Positions 30,315 through 42,866 of a stretch of DNA of 64,000 nucleotides are shown in pieces. Source of the stretch: Flammula alnicola (taxonomy: Eukaryota > Basidiomycota > Agaricomycetes > Agaricales > Strophariaceae). Where the stretch lies: positions 124,001-188,000 of the forward strand of contig JADNRV010000001.1 of assembly GCA_015499995.1 (NCBI GenBank). Reading direction: 5' to 3'. The position numbers and the translations under genes are program-made. Below the pieces are notes generated by a model that did no database searches, was not told where the DNA came from, and saw nothing but the letters and a program-made list of their open reading frames with translations. Each line of letters opens with the position of its first letter. The stretch's first letter is position 1.

Positions 30315-32380
30315 CTACATATGGTCGACACGGGCATGATAACTAATGTCGCGAAAAGGAGATCTCTCCGTTCGTCTTCCACCGTCTCGATGAACGCTTG
30401 GGGATTTTCTGCATGTCAATGCGCCCGTTAAGTGATCGGAACGCTGAAAAGAGGGCTGACTTACAATGTGATCTGGTTTCCCTTCTCGTCCACCATGATC
30501 GTCTTCGTCGATTTGGATGAAATGCTAGAATGATGCTGTAGCCAGGAAGATGGGTGCCTACAGTTTGGTTATCTCAATAGTCAGCATCGTCAATGAAATT
30601 GCAGCCTTACTGCTGTCCTCGAGAGTCATGTGGTTCAAACACTTCGCGATCCCTTTTTGGTCGAAACTCGTCAGAACCGGACGAGGAAGACATATATACT
30701 GTGCCTTGCGCACTCACCTAAAAGTAGGATCATGTTCCTCATATCCACGTCTTCCGTGGGCTCGGAAGTGGCCTTGTTGGAGTTCATTTGGTGTTGGTGA
30801 AGGTCCTCTGACGTGCTTCGAACTACGGAAAGGTGAGCAATAATTTCTGAGGTCAGCATAGTAATGATGTTTTTTCACCGATATAGTTCCTTCCCGAACT
30901 CGTCGTGGACAACAATTGGTGCACTTTTGGACGAACGGCTCATGTCTTCCACTTTACCACTCTTGCCAACTCTACAACCAGCAGGCATGCCGCATTATTG
31001 TTCGGAAGCTCAGCCCAGTAATCGATATCGAAGTACCTTGTTATCAGGTTGCCCTCTTGATCTTGGAACACCACGTTTAATCCGGCCGGGACGATGTAAT
31101 GATACACCTCAGGCTCTGACTCTTCATCGTCCCAGTATTCATGTTCGAATACGGCAGGCTTAGGAAAAGTCAGAACTCCAATTGTTCTATACGGTATGGC
31201 CCACCTCGATTGTCTCTGGCAGCTGTTCATCCCATTGAGGTGGCTGCCTTCTGGCCGCATTCTCGTCTTCTGGAATATCGGGATGCGCGTTCTATCTCGA
31301 TTAAACGGTGAGTTCAATGGCCTGTAAATGTATTCTCGTGGTTAACATACCCAGCTTTCATGTATAGGTGGCGTTCGAGTCTCTGGATATTGGATATATC
31401 GAAGTTCATGCACACTGGCTGAGTCGCGCTGCCCGACGTCTGCCATGGTAGAAATCCTCGGATCAGTAATATGTGCAGAGAAGTCGTCCTCCAGCTCATT
31501 CAGTGGGTTATTGACATTGCCTACCCAACTCTGGTTACCGACATCCCCGGGTTCACGACTGTAGGTTCCCTCGTCGGGAAAGGACTCCCTGTGCACTGAA
31601 GGAATAGGACTCCACGACCTAGATGGCGGTGTCGGCACTTCTGGTGGGACTTGGGGATAGCGATATCCGTTCGAGATGTATCGACTAACGATTAAACTAT
31701 CTTCCGGTGTGACGAAAGATTCTCGAAGATCGACCTCATGCTTGCCATGTTCCAAAGAGTACGGCGGCGGAAATGACATTCCTTCGTTTGCCAGTGTCAA
31801 TGGCTCGTGGCTGCGACTTTGCATAGCAGCATACTGCGAGCGGTTCAGCATGATGGGCTATTGGCAGTTGTGAGATATAACAAGAATTAGAATAAGTATT
31901 GGTGGATAATAAGTTCGAAGCTGACAGGTTGTGTGGAACGCGGTGCTGAAATACCACTTCGTTGAGACCTCGCGGCACCATTGAAAGCAAGCGGATAAGG
32001 CGCGGCTACGTTCGGAGGGACGTCCGGGTCACTCGCAGTCTTCCTCGACTAGACTCTAACAGTAAACAGACCAAAGAAATCATAAGAAAATCAAAGCCCA
32101 CAAATTGTCTAGGATAAGACGGTGAAATGTCGGTTCCTCGAGAACCCATAACCCCGTCAAAAGCATCCATCGGATGAGCGATGGGTGGGATGTGGTCCCT
32201 CGTTGTCTTTCTTGACTTGCGCTTCAATTTCCTGTTCTTGTCTCCTTGATCACCATGATCTAGATTTGGTGAAGGAATGGGAGGTTTTTGATCGTGGTTA
32301 TTGAAATTCCTAAGAAATGTAAATGGCGATGGCATACTCAGGAACTCGAAGGACGAGGAGGGATTTTGTGTTGCTATCAT
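30315..32380 (-). CDS. Large disordered protein with repeated V-x-DE-x-G motif, unknown
   Basis: Not a recognised family. Read from 32380 (MIATQNPSSSFEFLSMPSPF), with an Lys/Arg-rich patch (KNRKLKRKSRKTTRD). Splicing at about 32053-32103 and 31861-31930 connects SYPRQF to SRKTASDPDVPPNVAAPYPL and then to PIMLNRSQYAAMQSRS. The middle is Pro/Ser-rich (VPPEVPTPPSRSWSPIPSV). Towards the C-terminus a short pattern recurs three times: GLNVVFQDQEGNLITRYFD (near 31060), SAPIVVHDEFGKELYR (near 30900) and KTIMVDEKGNQITL (near 30490). Each has hydrophobics, D-E/Q-x-G and another hydrophobic run, suggesting small beta-hairpin units. The last exon and stop (30315-30317) are tentative. No signal peptide or membrane segment is seen. 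Confidence 0.6.
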
Positions 32381-32767
32381 CCTGCAAAGTTAAGTTCTAT
32401 ATATACAAGGGCACGAGGGAGCCATGTGCGAATTTGAAGCCAGTCCTGACGCAGATAAAGGTTCCTTGCTCCCTACAGAAGGTTGATAGTATCAAAGGGC
32501 GCTCGCTATTCGAGGCGTTATTGACATGTCAAGAATATTGAAACGAGAAGATGACGTGAGCGAGGTATCAGATTACATTATTCTCGACTGCGCTACATAT
32601 GCATACACCTGAAAGTTGACTGACATGTATCCTAACCTGAACCATCATACTGTTCCAGGTATGACTTGCTTTTTTTATCTGGGTTGGAACAATGAGTGAA
32701 TTCCAGGAATCCCTCAATACTTATTGCAGAGTTTGCTCTCGATACTAGAATCGGTTCGGAAATGGGA
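32381..32767. other. Intergenic spacer
   Basis: About 390 bp between the ZNRD2-type gene's stop and the next minus-strand gene's start. Presumably the promoter of the gene starting at 32380. No motif stands out. Confidence 0.45.
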
Positions 32768-34013
32768 CTACTTGCTTTCAAACCGTTGCACATGCTGCAC
32801 TTGTCCAAGTGCCTGAGCAACTTTGTTGATAGCGTCCGCTGTAGCTCCAACGGAGACCGGGTCCATCGTTGCATGGGATGAAAGCGATGTCAATCTTCCA
32901 GACAAGACCTGCAGAGACGCCTGTAAAGCTTGCGAAGTTTCATCCAAGACCATCCCTGCTGATGACAGAGACATCAAAGACGGGGACGGATTGAAGGAAG
33001 GCTTAAGGTCGACATTCTGGCTACCAGATGGGATAGGAGGTGGAGGTGGTGGGACTTGAGCGATGGTCTGGAACTTTGTCAATAACCAAAATGAAAGAGT
33101 TACAAGAAGGCATACCTTTTCAACCTTTTCTTTATCTTCCACATGACGTCCAAAAGGAGAGGAGAAAGGCAGAGCATTCTGAGCCTATGCAATGGTTAGA
33201 ATCATTCCAGACATGATCTAGAATCATGATGCACCGGAGATGTAACGGATTGGCCCTGTGAGCTGCTCGCCTGGGATTGGGTACTGCTGGTGTGTGCATT
33301 AGCTTTGGTGACAAATGGGGCCAGCGTTTCCCTTCCAGCCCAATCGATTTCCGAGACGTATGTATGCCCACAAATTACACATTCCTATATCTCAAAGTTA
33401 GAGAGGAATCCGGTGGAAGTTTTCATGCAACTTGCCTTCCTTGGGTCCTTTTCTCCGCCTGACTTCGGAGGTCTAACAAGAGGGACGCCATAACATGTGT
33501 CGTTTGGACACTCATCGCCAAGCATAGCCCATCCTTTCAGGAGCCTCTTTCCGATCTCTGATGACGCTTGGTCAGATTGTTCGCGACGACGCCTCGATTC
33601 TTCGGTCTCTTCCAGTGGTACAAAGATAGGTGAGCTCGGAGCCTCTGAGAATTCAGTCGGAGGCGTTGATGACCTCGAATTGTGTGAATCGGATGACGCA
33701 TTGGAAGATGCCGCAGGGAGCGAGTTGTTGGGGGGAGTTGCTGAATTAAATAGTAAGAAAAGCTTATAGAGGCTTGAGAATACTGTATGTGGTGTACCTG
33801 TGTTGTTACATTTAACGCAGATTGTCGTTATTGGTGTCCTTCCCTTCGGAGACCTCAAGAGAGGAACGGCACAACCAGATGTCGGACATGACTTATCAGT
33901 CAAAACCTATTCATAGAGCATCAGTATGGCATGTATAAAAAAACGTCAGGACTGACCCATCCTTTGAGCATATAATCTCCGAGTTCTTGTGAAATATCAG
34001 CTATCGTTGCCAT
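32768..34013 (-). CDS. ZNRD2 (Sjogren/scleroderma autoantigen p27)-type zinc-ribbon protein, two ribbons
   Basis: Starts at 34013 with MATIADISQELGDYMLKGW. Ribbon 1 reads VLTDKSCPTSGCAVPLLRSP then TTICVKCN, four cysteines. A Ser/Pro-rich linker (PTEFSEAPSSPIFVPLEETE) leads to a second unit: IGKRLLKGWAMLGDECPNDT, CYGVPLVRPP and KECVICGHTY. The (L/M)LKGW motif plus a C4 zinc ribbon is the family hallmark; human ZNRD2 has one ribbon. The C-terminus is helical (ATADAINKVAQALGQVQHVQ) after a Pro run (VPPPPPPIPSGSQN). An intron at 33383-33435 uses a GC donor (gcaagt) and its removal supplies the last CxxC. A scaffold or zinc-binding role is inferred. It diverges from the GH47 gene with 193 bp between starts. 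Confidence 0.85.
33383..33435 (-). other. GC-AG intron in the ZNRD2-type gene
   Basis: Donor gcaagt after KDPRK and acceptor gatatag before ECVICG. Without removal the reading frame lacks the second CxxC of ribbon 2. Confidence 0.8.
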
Positions 34014-34206
34014 TTTGCGTGTTCGTGAGTTGGAAGTCTGGAGAAGAGGAGCAAGCCAAGACCGGATAATTATGCCGCGTCAGATCACGTGGGCCATTAC
34101 ATTGGCATTCGGTGAAATGCCACGACAGTGCGTTCACACTTTCTTCCCTGTCTGTTCGGTGCACTTTCAAGCCACCTCTCACCAGGCTTTTGCCTGCCAT
34201 TCCCTC

Positions 34207-37200
34207 ATGAAGTGGGGCAGATACTGGCCAGAATGCGTCATAGCAGCTCTGATCCTCGCCATTAACGGAGTTCGGTGGTTTCACGCAACGGATGCGTCAA
34301 GTCCGCTTAAGAGTTCATCTGGTTGGACGCCTCAACGGAAGCTCGCTGCTCGGTATGTTATAAAGGTTCGGAATGTCTAATAATGTTTTAACCTGCGAGC
34401 AGTGAGAAAACGCGAGAGCTCTGGTACCATGGGTTTGACAACTATATGACGTTTGGTGCGTGAATGCTGCTTCCAATCAGTTATAGATGCCATTTGCTCA
34501 CATTGTCATTTAGCATTTCCATTGGATGAGGTCTGCTAAGGTCGCCCAACATTCAAATTCACATTCGACTTACTCTCGCTTATCAAGCTTACTCCGATAT
34601 CATGTTCAGGACAAGGACCGGACTGGGGTAACCCGTGCGTAGGACTCTGCAACTAATCGCGTCCCAGTTATTGATTACAGACCCTGAAGGGCTAACATAG
34701 CCGCCAACGACGTTGCGGGCAACTTCTCGCTGACCCTCATCGATGTGTTGGACACCCTTGTGGTGCTTGATGATCGTCAAGGCTTTGACAAGGCCGTCCG
34801 GAACGTCATTGACTGGGTATCTTTTGACGTCAATACCAAACCTCAAGTTTTCGAAACTACGATTCGCGTCCTTGGGGGTCTTTTATCTGGTCATATATTT
34901 GCCAACCAAACCGGCCAGCCCTTTCATCTCCCCTGGTACAAAGGAGAGCTTCTCGCCCTCGCACACGATCTTGGGAAGCGATTATTGCCAGCCTTTGCTA
35001 CACCCACCGGACTTCCATATGCTAGGGTATACATTATTTTGTCTTCAGTTTCAATATTTTGTTCAATTGAGAATGGTTTCGTCAAGATTAATCTTCGGCG
35101 TGGTGTTGTGAAGGGCGAAACATTGGAAACATGTATGTCAGTGGTCCTACTTCGTGTTGACAAAACCATTGAACAGAGGTAATAGGTACTGCTGGTGCAG
35201 GATCTCTGATTCTGGAATTCGCTACACTTAGTCGATTGACTGGTGACGACCGTTTTGAAAAAGCGGCATATAAAGTGCGGGCATTTGTTACCTTATTTTC
35301 TCTCTGAGCTAAGACTATTACTGTTCAAGGCGTTTTTTGGTATTTGGAATCGCAAGTCAGATTTAGATCTGGTTGGAAATACCATTAATACATGGACGGG
35401 GGTCAGTTTACTCTCTTTCATACAATCATTTTGACTGAATACACAGCATTTCTAGGTTTGGACTCATCCAGAAACTACGGGAATCGGAGCGGGCATTGAT
35501 TCTTTCTATGAATACGCACTGAAATGGTACATTTTGAGTGGTAAGTGCTAGCTTTCACGACTTTTGAAAGGCTGCCTTCGGCTCAACCCATCATTTTGAC
35601 AGGTGAAATCGAATTTCTCGATGTTTGGGATGATGCATATGCGGCCGTAATGCGATACTCAAGAGCAAAGGATGGTTATTGGGCACGTATTGGATCTGCT
35701 TCGACTGGTCATCTCGCTGATAGCCTCCATGTGGACATCCTTACAGTATCGAACAGTTAACATGCATAGCGGTGATGCGGCGTATTTGACCGTTGATTCT
35801 CTCTCGGCATTCTGGCCCGGACTCCAAGTTTTAGCTGGCGATGTCCAAAATGCAATTAAATTGCACATGATCTGTATGCCAGCTTTTCGTTCTATCTTCC
35901 GCATGGTATTCATGTACGGACTGCCTAGATTATAATTTGTGGAGACAATTTTCAGGTCTTCCAGAAGTGTACGATACAAACTATAGACAAGCTACCTCAC
36001 ATCAATATCCGTTACGACCAGGTAAGATCCGTCCTTAATCCATCCAGTGGAGACGTCTAAACCTTCTTGCAGAATTCATTGAATCTACGTGGTATCTATA
36101 TCGAGTGAGGATCTCCCACTTAGCCGTTTTACCTTCTAACGATCCTGTTAGGCTACTAAAGACCCTTTTTATCTTGACGTTGGTGAACGAGTTCTGTTCG
36201 ACCTCATCACACGGGCAAAAGTTGACTGCGGGTTAACGGGCATCCAAGACCTTCGAACGAATAAGCGTGATGATAGGATGGAGTCTTTCGTTCTTTCAGA
36301 GACCTTGAAAGTATGATTTTGTACATTCCTCAATAATGAAGTGTCAACTAACCTTTCTGTTGTTGTAGTATTTATATCTGCTTTTTGACGAAGAAAATCC
36401 TCTTCACAGCGACGATTCAAACTATGTATTTACCACCGAGGGCCATATTCTGTCTCTTGGTCCGGAACACATGAAGCCAGTACCTCCTGCGCGGAAACGA
36501 GCGCGTAAGTTCGTTAGCCATCAATGCCCAGCATACGTTCCCTTTACCCGAACATATGATCACCGGCAAAAGCAGCCAGGCCAAGGTCTTGTTCTTGGCG
36601 TTAGATCGCGACCGGACGTAGATTATCCCCGCCACTTGGTCGCTCTTTCGCCGGGCTCATCCGACGAACAGTACTGGTCTCCCGACGGTTGGTGTGAGAG
36701 GCCAAAAGTTGAGCCTTATGTGAGTGCGAAATTTTTGGTGCTCTTGCTACTGCTGACGTCCTATATTGTAGTCCTTTGAGTTTATTTTGGCTCCAAATGG
36801 CAGGGCTGTGCCGGAGGACCTAAGTCCTAGTTTGGTCAAGCTGGGCGTTCTTCCCGACGGTTATATACTCCATAATGTCACGGGCATACGGGCGCAGATA
36901 GTTCAGCGTTTAGATGGGAAAGGGTACGACATCAGGAAGTGTGCGTTCTTAATCCCATACTGTCAGGTTAAGCCCCGTTCCTTACACATTTTCAAAAGTG
37001 GGCCAGTACCATGTTCGCCCAGGACTTTTGGTTTACATCAACGACTCGACGCTTTTTGCCTCGCCTGGTGAAGCTGCAAATATAGCCCAAGAAGAATTAC
37101 GCCGTCGGGATGCCGAACTGCGTCTAAGGGTGTTCACAGCGAACATAGACCCTATGCTAGAGGTGCAATCCAGTCTCCTCAGTAACGAGGCCATCGACAT

Positions 37201-37768
37201 TTCTATCACCGGTTACTCTGCCCTATTCGCCGCCGACTTATCTTCATCTTTTGTTCTCGATCCGACAACACCAACACCTCGAATACGAGACGTTGAGGGT
37301 GTAGCAGTTCGTCGCGATCCTGAAAATATGCACGGGTGTGATCCCTACGACCACCAATATCCCGACAGTATGCTGCTCGTGCATCGCGGCCACTGTACGT
37401 TTTTAGAAAAACTGCTCCATGCCCGCGCCGCTTCAGCTGCTGGGATCATCGTCATCAGCGATGAAGAGACCGGGATCAACCCAACTGCCAATCCGGATGA
37501 ATTAGCTGATGCAGGCGACCTCAGCGACGTCGCAGTCGTCCTATTAGCCAAGAAGACGGGCGAGGCGTTGGAGGAGATGTTGATCGTCAGCGAGCGGATG
37601 AGTTCGCTGCAGATTATGATGGCACTACAGCGGAATCTAGGAGATTTTGACGAGTCGGGATATGCTCCAGACGAAAAGGAGGAATTGGAGGAAGAACAGG
37701 CTAAAGATCCCAATCGCATATTGTACATCAACGGGCATCCTCTAATAAACACACGGCTATTAATTTAA
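34207..37768 (+). CDS. GH47 EDEM/MNL1-type alpha-mannosidase-like protein with PA domain
   Basis: ER glycoprotein quality control: trims mannose from misfolded glycoproteins so they are marked for ERAD. It starts [20 protein letters not shown], a signal anchor or signal peptide. GH47 blocks follow: [180 protein letters not shown] and [12 protein letters not shown] (the GH47 Ca2+-site region). The C-terminus adds a protease-associated domain ([36 protein letters not shown]), as in EDEM3. The long C-terminus also fits fungal Mnl1. About 13 introns are inferred. Confidence 0.9.
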
Positions 37769-37803
37769 AAACTTCTCGTGTCCCAATTTCCCTGTTCGAC
37801 TGT

Positions 37804-38508
37804 TCAATCTTCCGACTGGATGACAGAGTAGACTGGTGCGTCGAGCTTGGAGGAGGCTTTGAGGAACAAGAGCTCGATGACGAAGATGTACTCGAGCAAT
37901 TTGCCGCCTTGCTTGGCAACGAGTTCGCCGGCGGCCTTTGCGGATCCTCCTGAAGGATTCTTCAGTAAATGAACTGTTTTGGAGGCGAAATATCATCACC
38001 TGTAGCAATTAGATCGTCGACGATGACAACGGTCTGCCCAGGCTTGATTGCGTCTGCTTGCATCTCAAACGAGTCCTACGCCGCAGAGTTAATTGAACGG
38101 CACGATATCCTTAAACTCGAGCTCACCACGCCATATTCCTTCTCGTAGCTCGCGCTAATACATTGTCCGGGCAACTTTCCAGCTTTCCTGACTGGCACAA
38201 ATGCAGCACCCAACCTCAATGCAATGATCGGCCCAAACAAAAAACCTCGCGCGTCGAGGCCAACGATAACATCGACCTTTTTTGTCGGTGAGATTCCGAA
38301 CGTATGCGAAGTTATATGCTGAACGAGGTGGGTGATAAGTGTCTCGAAGACCAGAGGGTTCCGGAGGATAGGGAAGATGTCGAGAAACACAATGCCCTGA
38401 CGTAATAGTCGATGAGAGGATGTGACGCGGGATGATGTAGAAACAGACCTTCTTGGGAAAATCAGGATGCGAGGTCAGATGGCTCTTGATAATGTCGATG
38501 TCGGCCAT
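37804..38508 (-). CDS. APT1: Adenine phosphoribosyltransferase
   Basis: Purine salvage: adenine plus PRPP gives AMP, cytosol. It starts MADIDIIKSHLTSHPDFPKK and continues GIVFLDIFPILRNPLVFETL, VDVIVGLDARGFLFGPIIAL, LGAAFVPVRKAGKLPGQCIS and YEKEYGVDSFEMQADAIKPG. The PRPP-binding signature TVVIVDDLIATGGSAKAAGE is complete, and the protein ends LDAPVYSVIQSED. Three introns are inferred. Length (about 185 residues) is normal. Its stop lies only 35 bp from the stop of the convergent GH47 gene, so the 3' UTRs must overlap. Confidence 0.93.
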
Positions 38509-38766
38509 CTCTAGAGATTATGGAGGTGGTAGATGAAAGAGTTTTAGTTGTACCGAACTGCCGTGCAGAACGCCGCTATCGGATGCATGTCACCAAAAAA
38601 GATCTTCTGTCTGGCGACAATTCACGGTATGCGCCGCTTGGCACAATCATTCGCTCGCATACGTTTTGGAATACATAATTTTTTTCAGAGCCCATAAATG
38701 TTGCATAATTGATGGAGGTGCATAACAAATGAGCAATACAGTAGGAAACCAACTACGACGACAGAT

Positions 38767-39752
38767 CTAAACAGACTCGAGAATCTCAGGCTCCTTGAAC
38801 TCCTTGGCGACCCGTGTGCCTGTCTCCTGTATATCGAGAAACAAAATGAAAACACGCAAAAAAAAGATATAGCAGTACGTACGTCTGTTGACTCGCCGTG
38901 AAGTTCGAGTAGCTTGGAGACATCAAATTTGGGTGCCTTGAGAATCTTCGCCTTGCGGACGTAGACGTTTTGGAGGGGATAGATGCTGCGGGAAGCTTTC
39001 TCGATTTCGCGTCCAATAGCCTCGGGGACGAACTTCTGCACGAGCTCCTTAAGGTCGCACGTTGTCGCTTCACGAGTCATGATCTCGAACATCTTTTTCC
39101 TGATCTCCCGAATTTGACTTGACTGAGCGTAAGTGGTCTTGCGGACTTGTGATGGGCGGCGCTTGGTGAAGCCAATAGCGAAGAGCCGTAGGAGGTAGCC
39201 ATCGGTGGTTTTGACGTCAACATGGGCTTCGATGAGTGTTTGCCATTTGCGGACGAGGGAGCGGAGCTTGTCTGATGTGAAATCCATCCCGTGGAAGTTG
39301 GTCAGGCAGTTTTTGCCCTGGACTTCGTCGATGCGCAGTTTAATTTTGCGGAAGGACTGTTCCTCATCCTTGTTCAGGTCAGCAAGCGAGATTTCGATGA
39401 TACGACCTTTCAGCGAGTCGTTGGCGTTTTCTGTGACGATTATCAGCAAAACCGCCACGTCTGGAATTGACGATCTACATACTCAATCCCTGTGACCTGT
39501 TAGCCAGGGTCTTGCCGACATTTCGCACCTCGAAGATTGAAGGGGCCTTGATGTCATACCAGTCTTCAGAACTGTGTAAGTAGGAGAATAAATTGCAGAT
39601 GATTTGCGTAGCGTACCCTTGCGGGAGAAGGGGTCGACGACCTTCTTCTTGATGCCCTTCTTGCCTTTCGATAGGCGCTTGTTCTGTAGTGGGACAATAA
39701 GAACGCGATCCCGAGGGCACTATAGAGGACGACGAACCTTTCCGACAGCCAT
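38767..39752 (-). CDS. RPS1: 40S ribosomal protein eS1 (RPS3A)
   Basis: Small-subunit ribosomal protein near the mRNA exit site. The start is a tiny first exon (MAVGK, from 39752), a common design in fungal ribosomal protein genes. Then come [159 protein letters not shown] and the tail [14 protein letters not shown]. Full length and intact. It shares a 138-bp divergent promoter with ATG10. Confidence 0.96.
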
Positions 39753-39890
39753 GCTTGAGGTATACCGATGGCCTTGAGAACGAGTGGGATAGCTGATCCA
39801 AGTTTTGCTTTGGTTGTGTTGTGAGCGTGGCTTGAAACCTTATTTCTCGAACTGCATAACGGTTTCCCAGGCCTTTGTCACAGTCACAAC
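39753..39890. promoter_or_regulatory. 138-bp bidirectional promoter, eS1 / ATG10
   Basis: Lies between two divergent ATGs and must hold the control elements of a very highly expressed ribosomal gene and a low-expressed autophagy gene. No TATA box was recognised in it. Confidence 0.5.
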
Positions 39891-40553
39891 ATGCTCTCCC
39901 GCTCAGAATTCGAGTTGGCCTGCAAGGCATTCGCTCGTCGCCATCCTCATTGGTCTTGGACTGACGGTCATCGCCCAGGATACGGCTATCTTACACGCAC
40001 AACTACCCATTTTCACCAGCCACAAGTTCTTCATGCAGTCGACGTCTTTTCGTTCGAGTCTGACGACTTTGGGCTTGAAGTAGAGGATCTCGCTACGGCA
40101 GCCGCTGAGCGGCCGGAGCGGTCAGCTCTGACGGTGCATGAATACATCGTTTATTCGGCGTCATTCAATGTGCCCGCCTTTTATTTCACCGTCCATGATA
40201 CAAGTGTGTTACAACTGCTGAAATTTTCGATCATAATCTCACCTCCCGCAGACGGTGCTCCGTCCTCTTTAGTTGACATATTGAGAACCTCGTTCTTCAA
40301 GTTTAAGCCGCCGATAGGGGCGGAAGCTAACGCTTTTGCTCTCACTCTCCCTCCTGGGCCGTTCCCCCTGCTGTCACAAGGTGATCACCCTACGCTTGGG
40401 ACGCCTTGCTGGTATTTCCATCCGTGCGAGACGGACGCGGCTGTGGGTGAGTTTATGGCCGAAGTAGAACAAGCTGGTTGGAATGAGGAAACAAGACTGG
40501 TTAGATGGATAGAATTATGGGTAATGATTGTCGGAGGAGTTCTGAATCTATAA
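39891..40553 (+). CDS. ATG10: Autophagy E2-like conjugating enzyme ATG10
   Basis: Transfers ATG12 from ATG7 to ATG5 during autophagosome formation, cytosol. It starts [21 protein letters not shown]2-like core blocks are [44 protein letters not shown] and the catalytic motif [19 protein letters not shown], where the Cys of HPC is the predicted thioester residue. It ends [20 protein letters not shown] 48-nt intron (40205-40252) is likely: it is a multiple of three without stops, so it could be retained silently, but splicing gives HDTNGAPSSL, closer to the family. Length is about 200-220 residues, normal. Confidence 0.88.
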   Translation: MLSRSEFELACKAFARRHPHWSWTDGHRPGYGYLTRTTTHFHQPQVLHAVDVFSFESDDFGLEVEDLATAAAERPERSALTVHEYIVYSASFNVPAFYFTVHDTSVLQLLKFSIIISPPADGAPSSLVDILRTSFFKFKPPIGAEANAFALTLPPGPFPLLSQGDHPTLGTPCWYFHPCETDAAVGEFMAEVEQAGWNEETRLVRWIELWVMIVGGVLNL

Positions 40554-42472
<1,919 letters not shown>

Positions 42473-42866
42473 CCTTAGATACCCGTGTGTGCTTGTTATA
42501 GTTGCCTCTAAATGCAAAATTACTGTAATTCCACCAGCCCGGATAGCTGACAGACTGCGGGACGATAACGTGAGAATGTAAGGCCTATATGGAATATCAC
42601 AATGCCTTCTTGATGTTTGTTCGCCTTTCATTTGGCATGTTTTCTCATAGTATGTCTCTCTCGGAAACCACTGTCCAAAAGCGACCTCATATCTTATCCT
42701 AGGCCCTACATTCATTTCTATCTTTAGTATGACATCCACCGCCATGCGGCCAAGTGGGACATGTCCGTGTGTACGATAAGATATTCGAGGCGTGGTTATA
42801 ATCGCTGTGTTTTGAGCCAACTCATCCGAGGTTCCACTTCTCCCATCTCTTGAACCACCGATACCG
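42473..42866. other. Intergenic, promoter of the MFS permease
   Basis: About 390 bp. No TATA box or other feature was recognised. Confidence 0.45.

Noticed and set aside
36990..37030. Second gene starting with ATG at 36998
   Set aside because: The sequence continues the GH47 protein ([17 protein letters not shown]) after a short intron, and the PA domain is part of the EDEM-type architecture.
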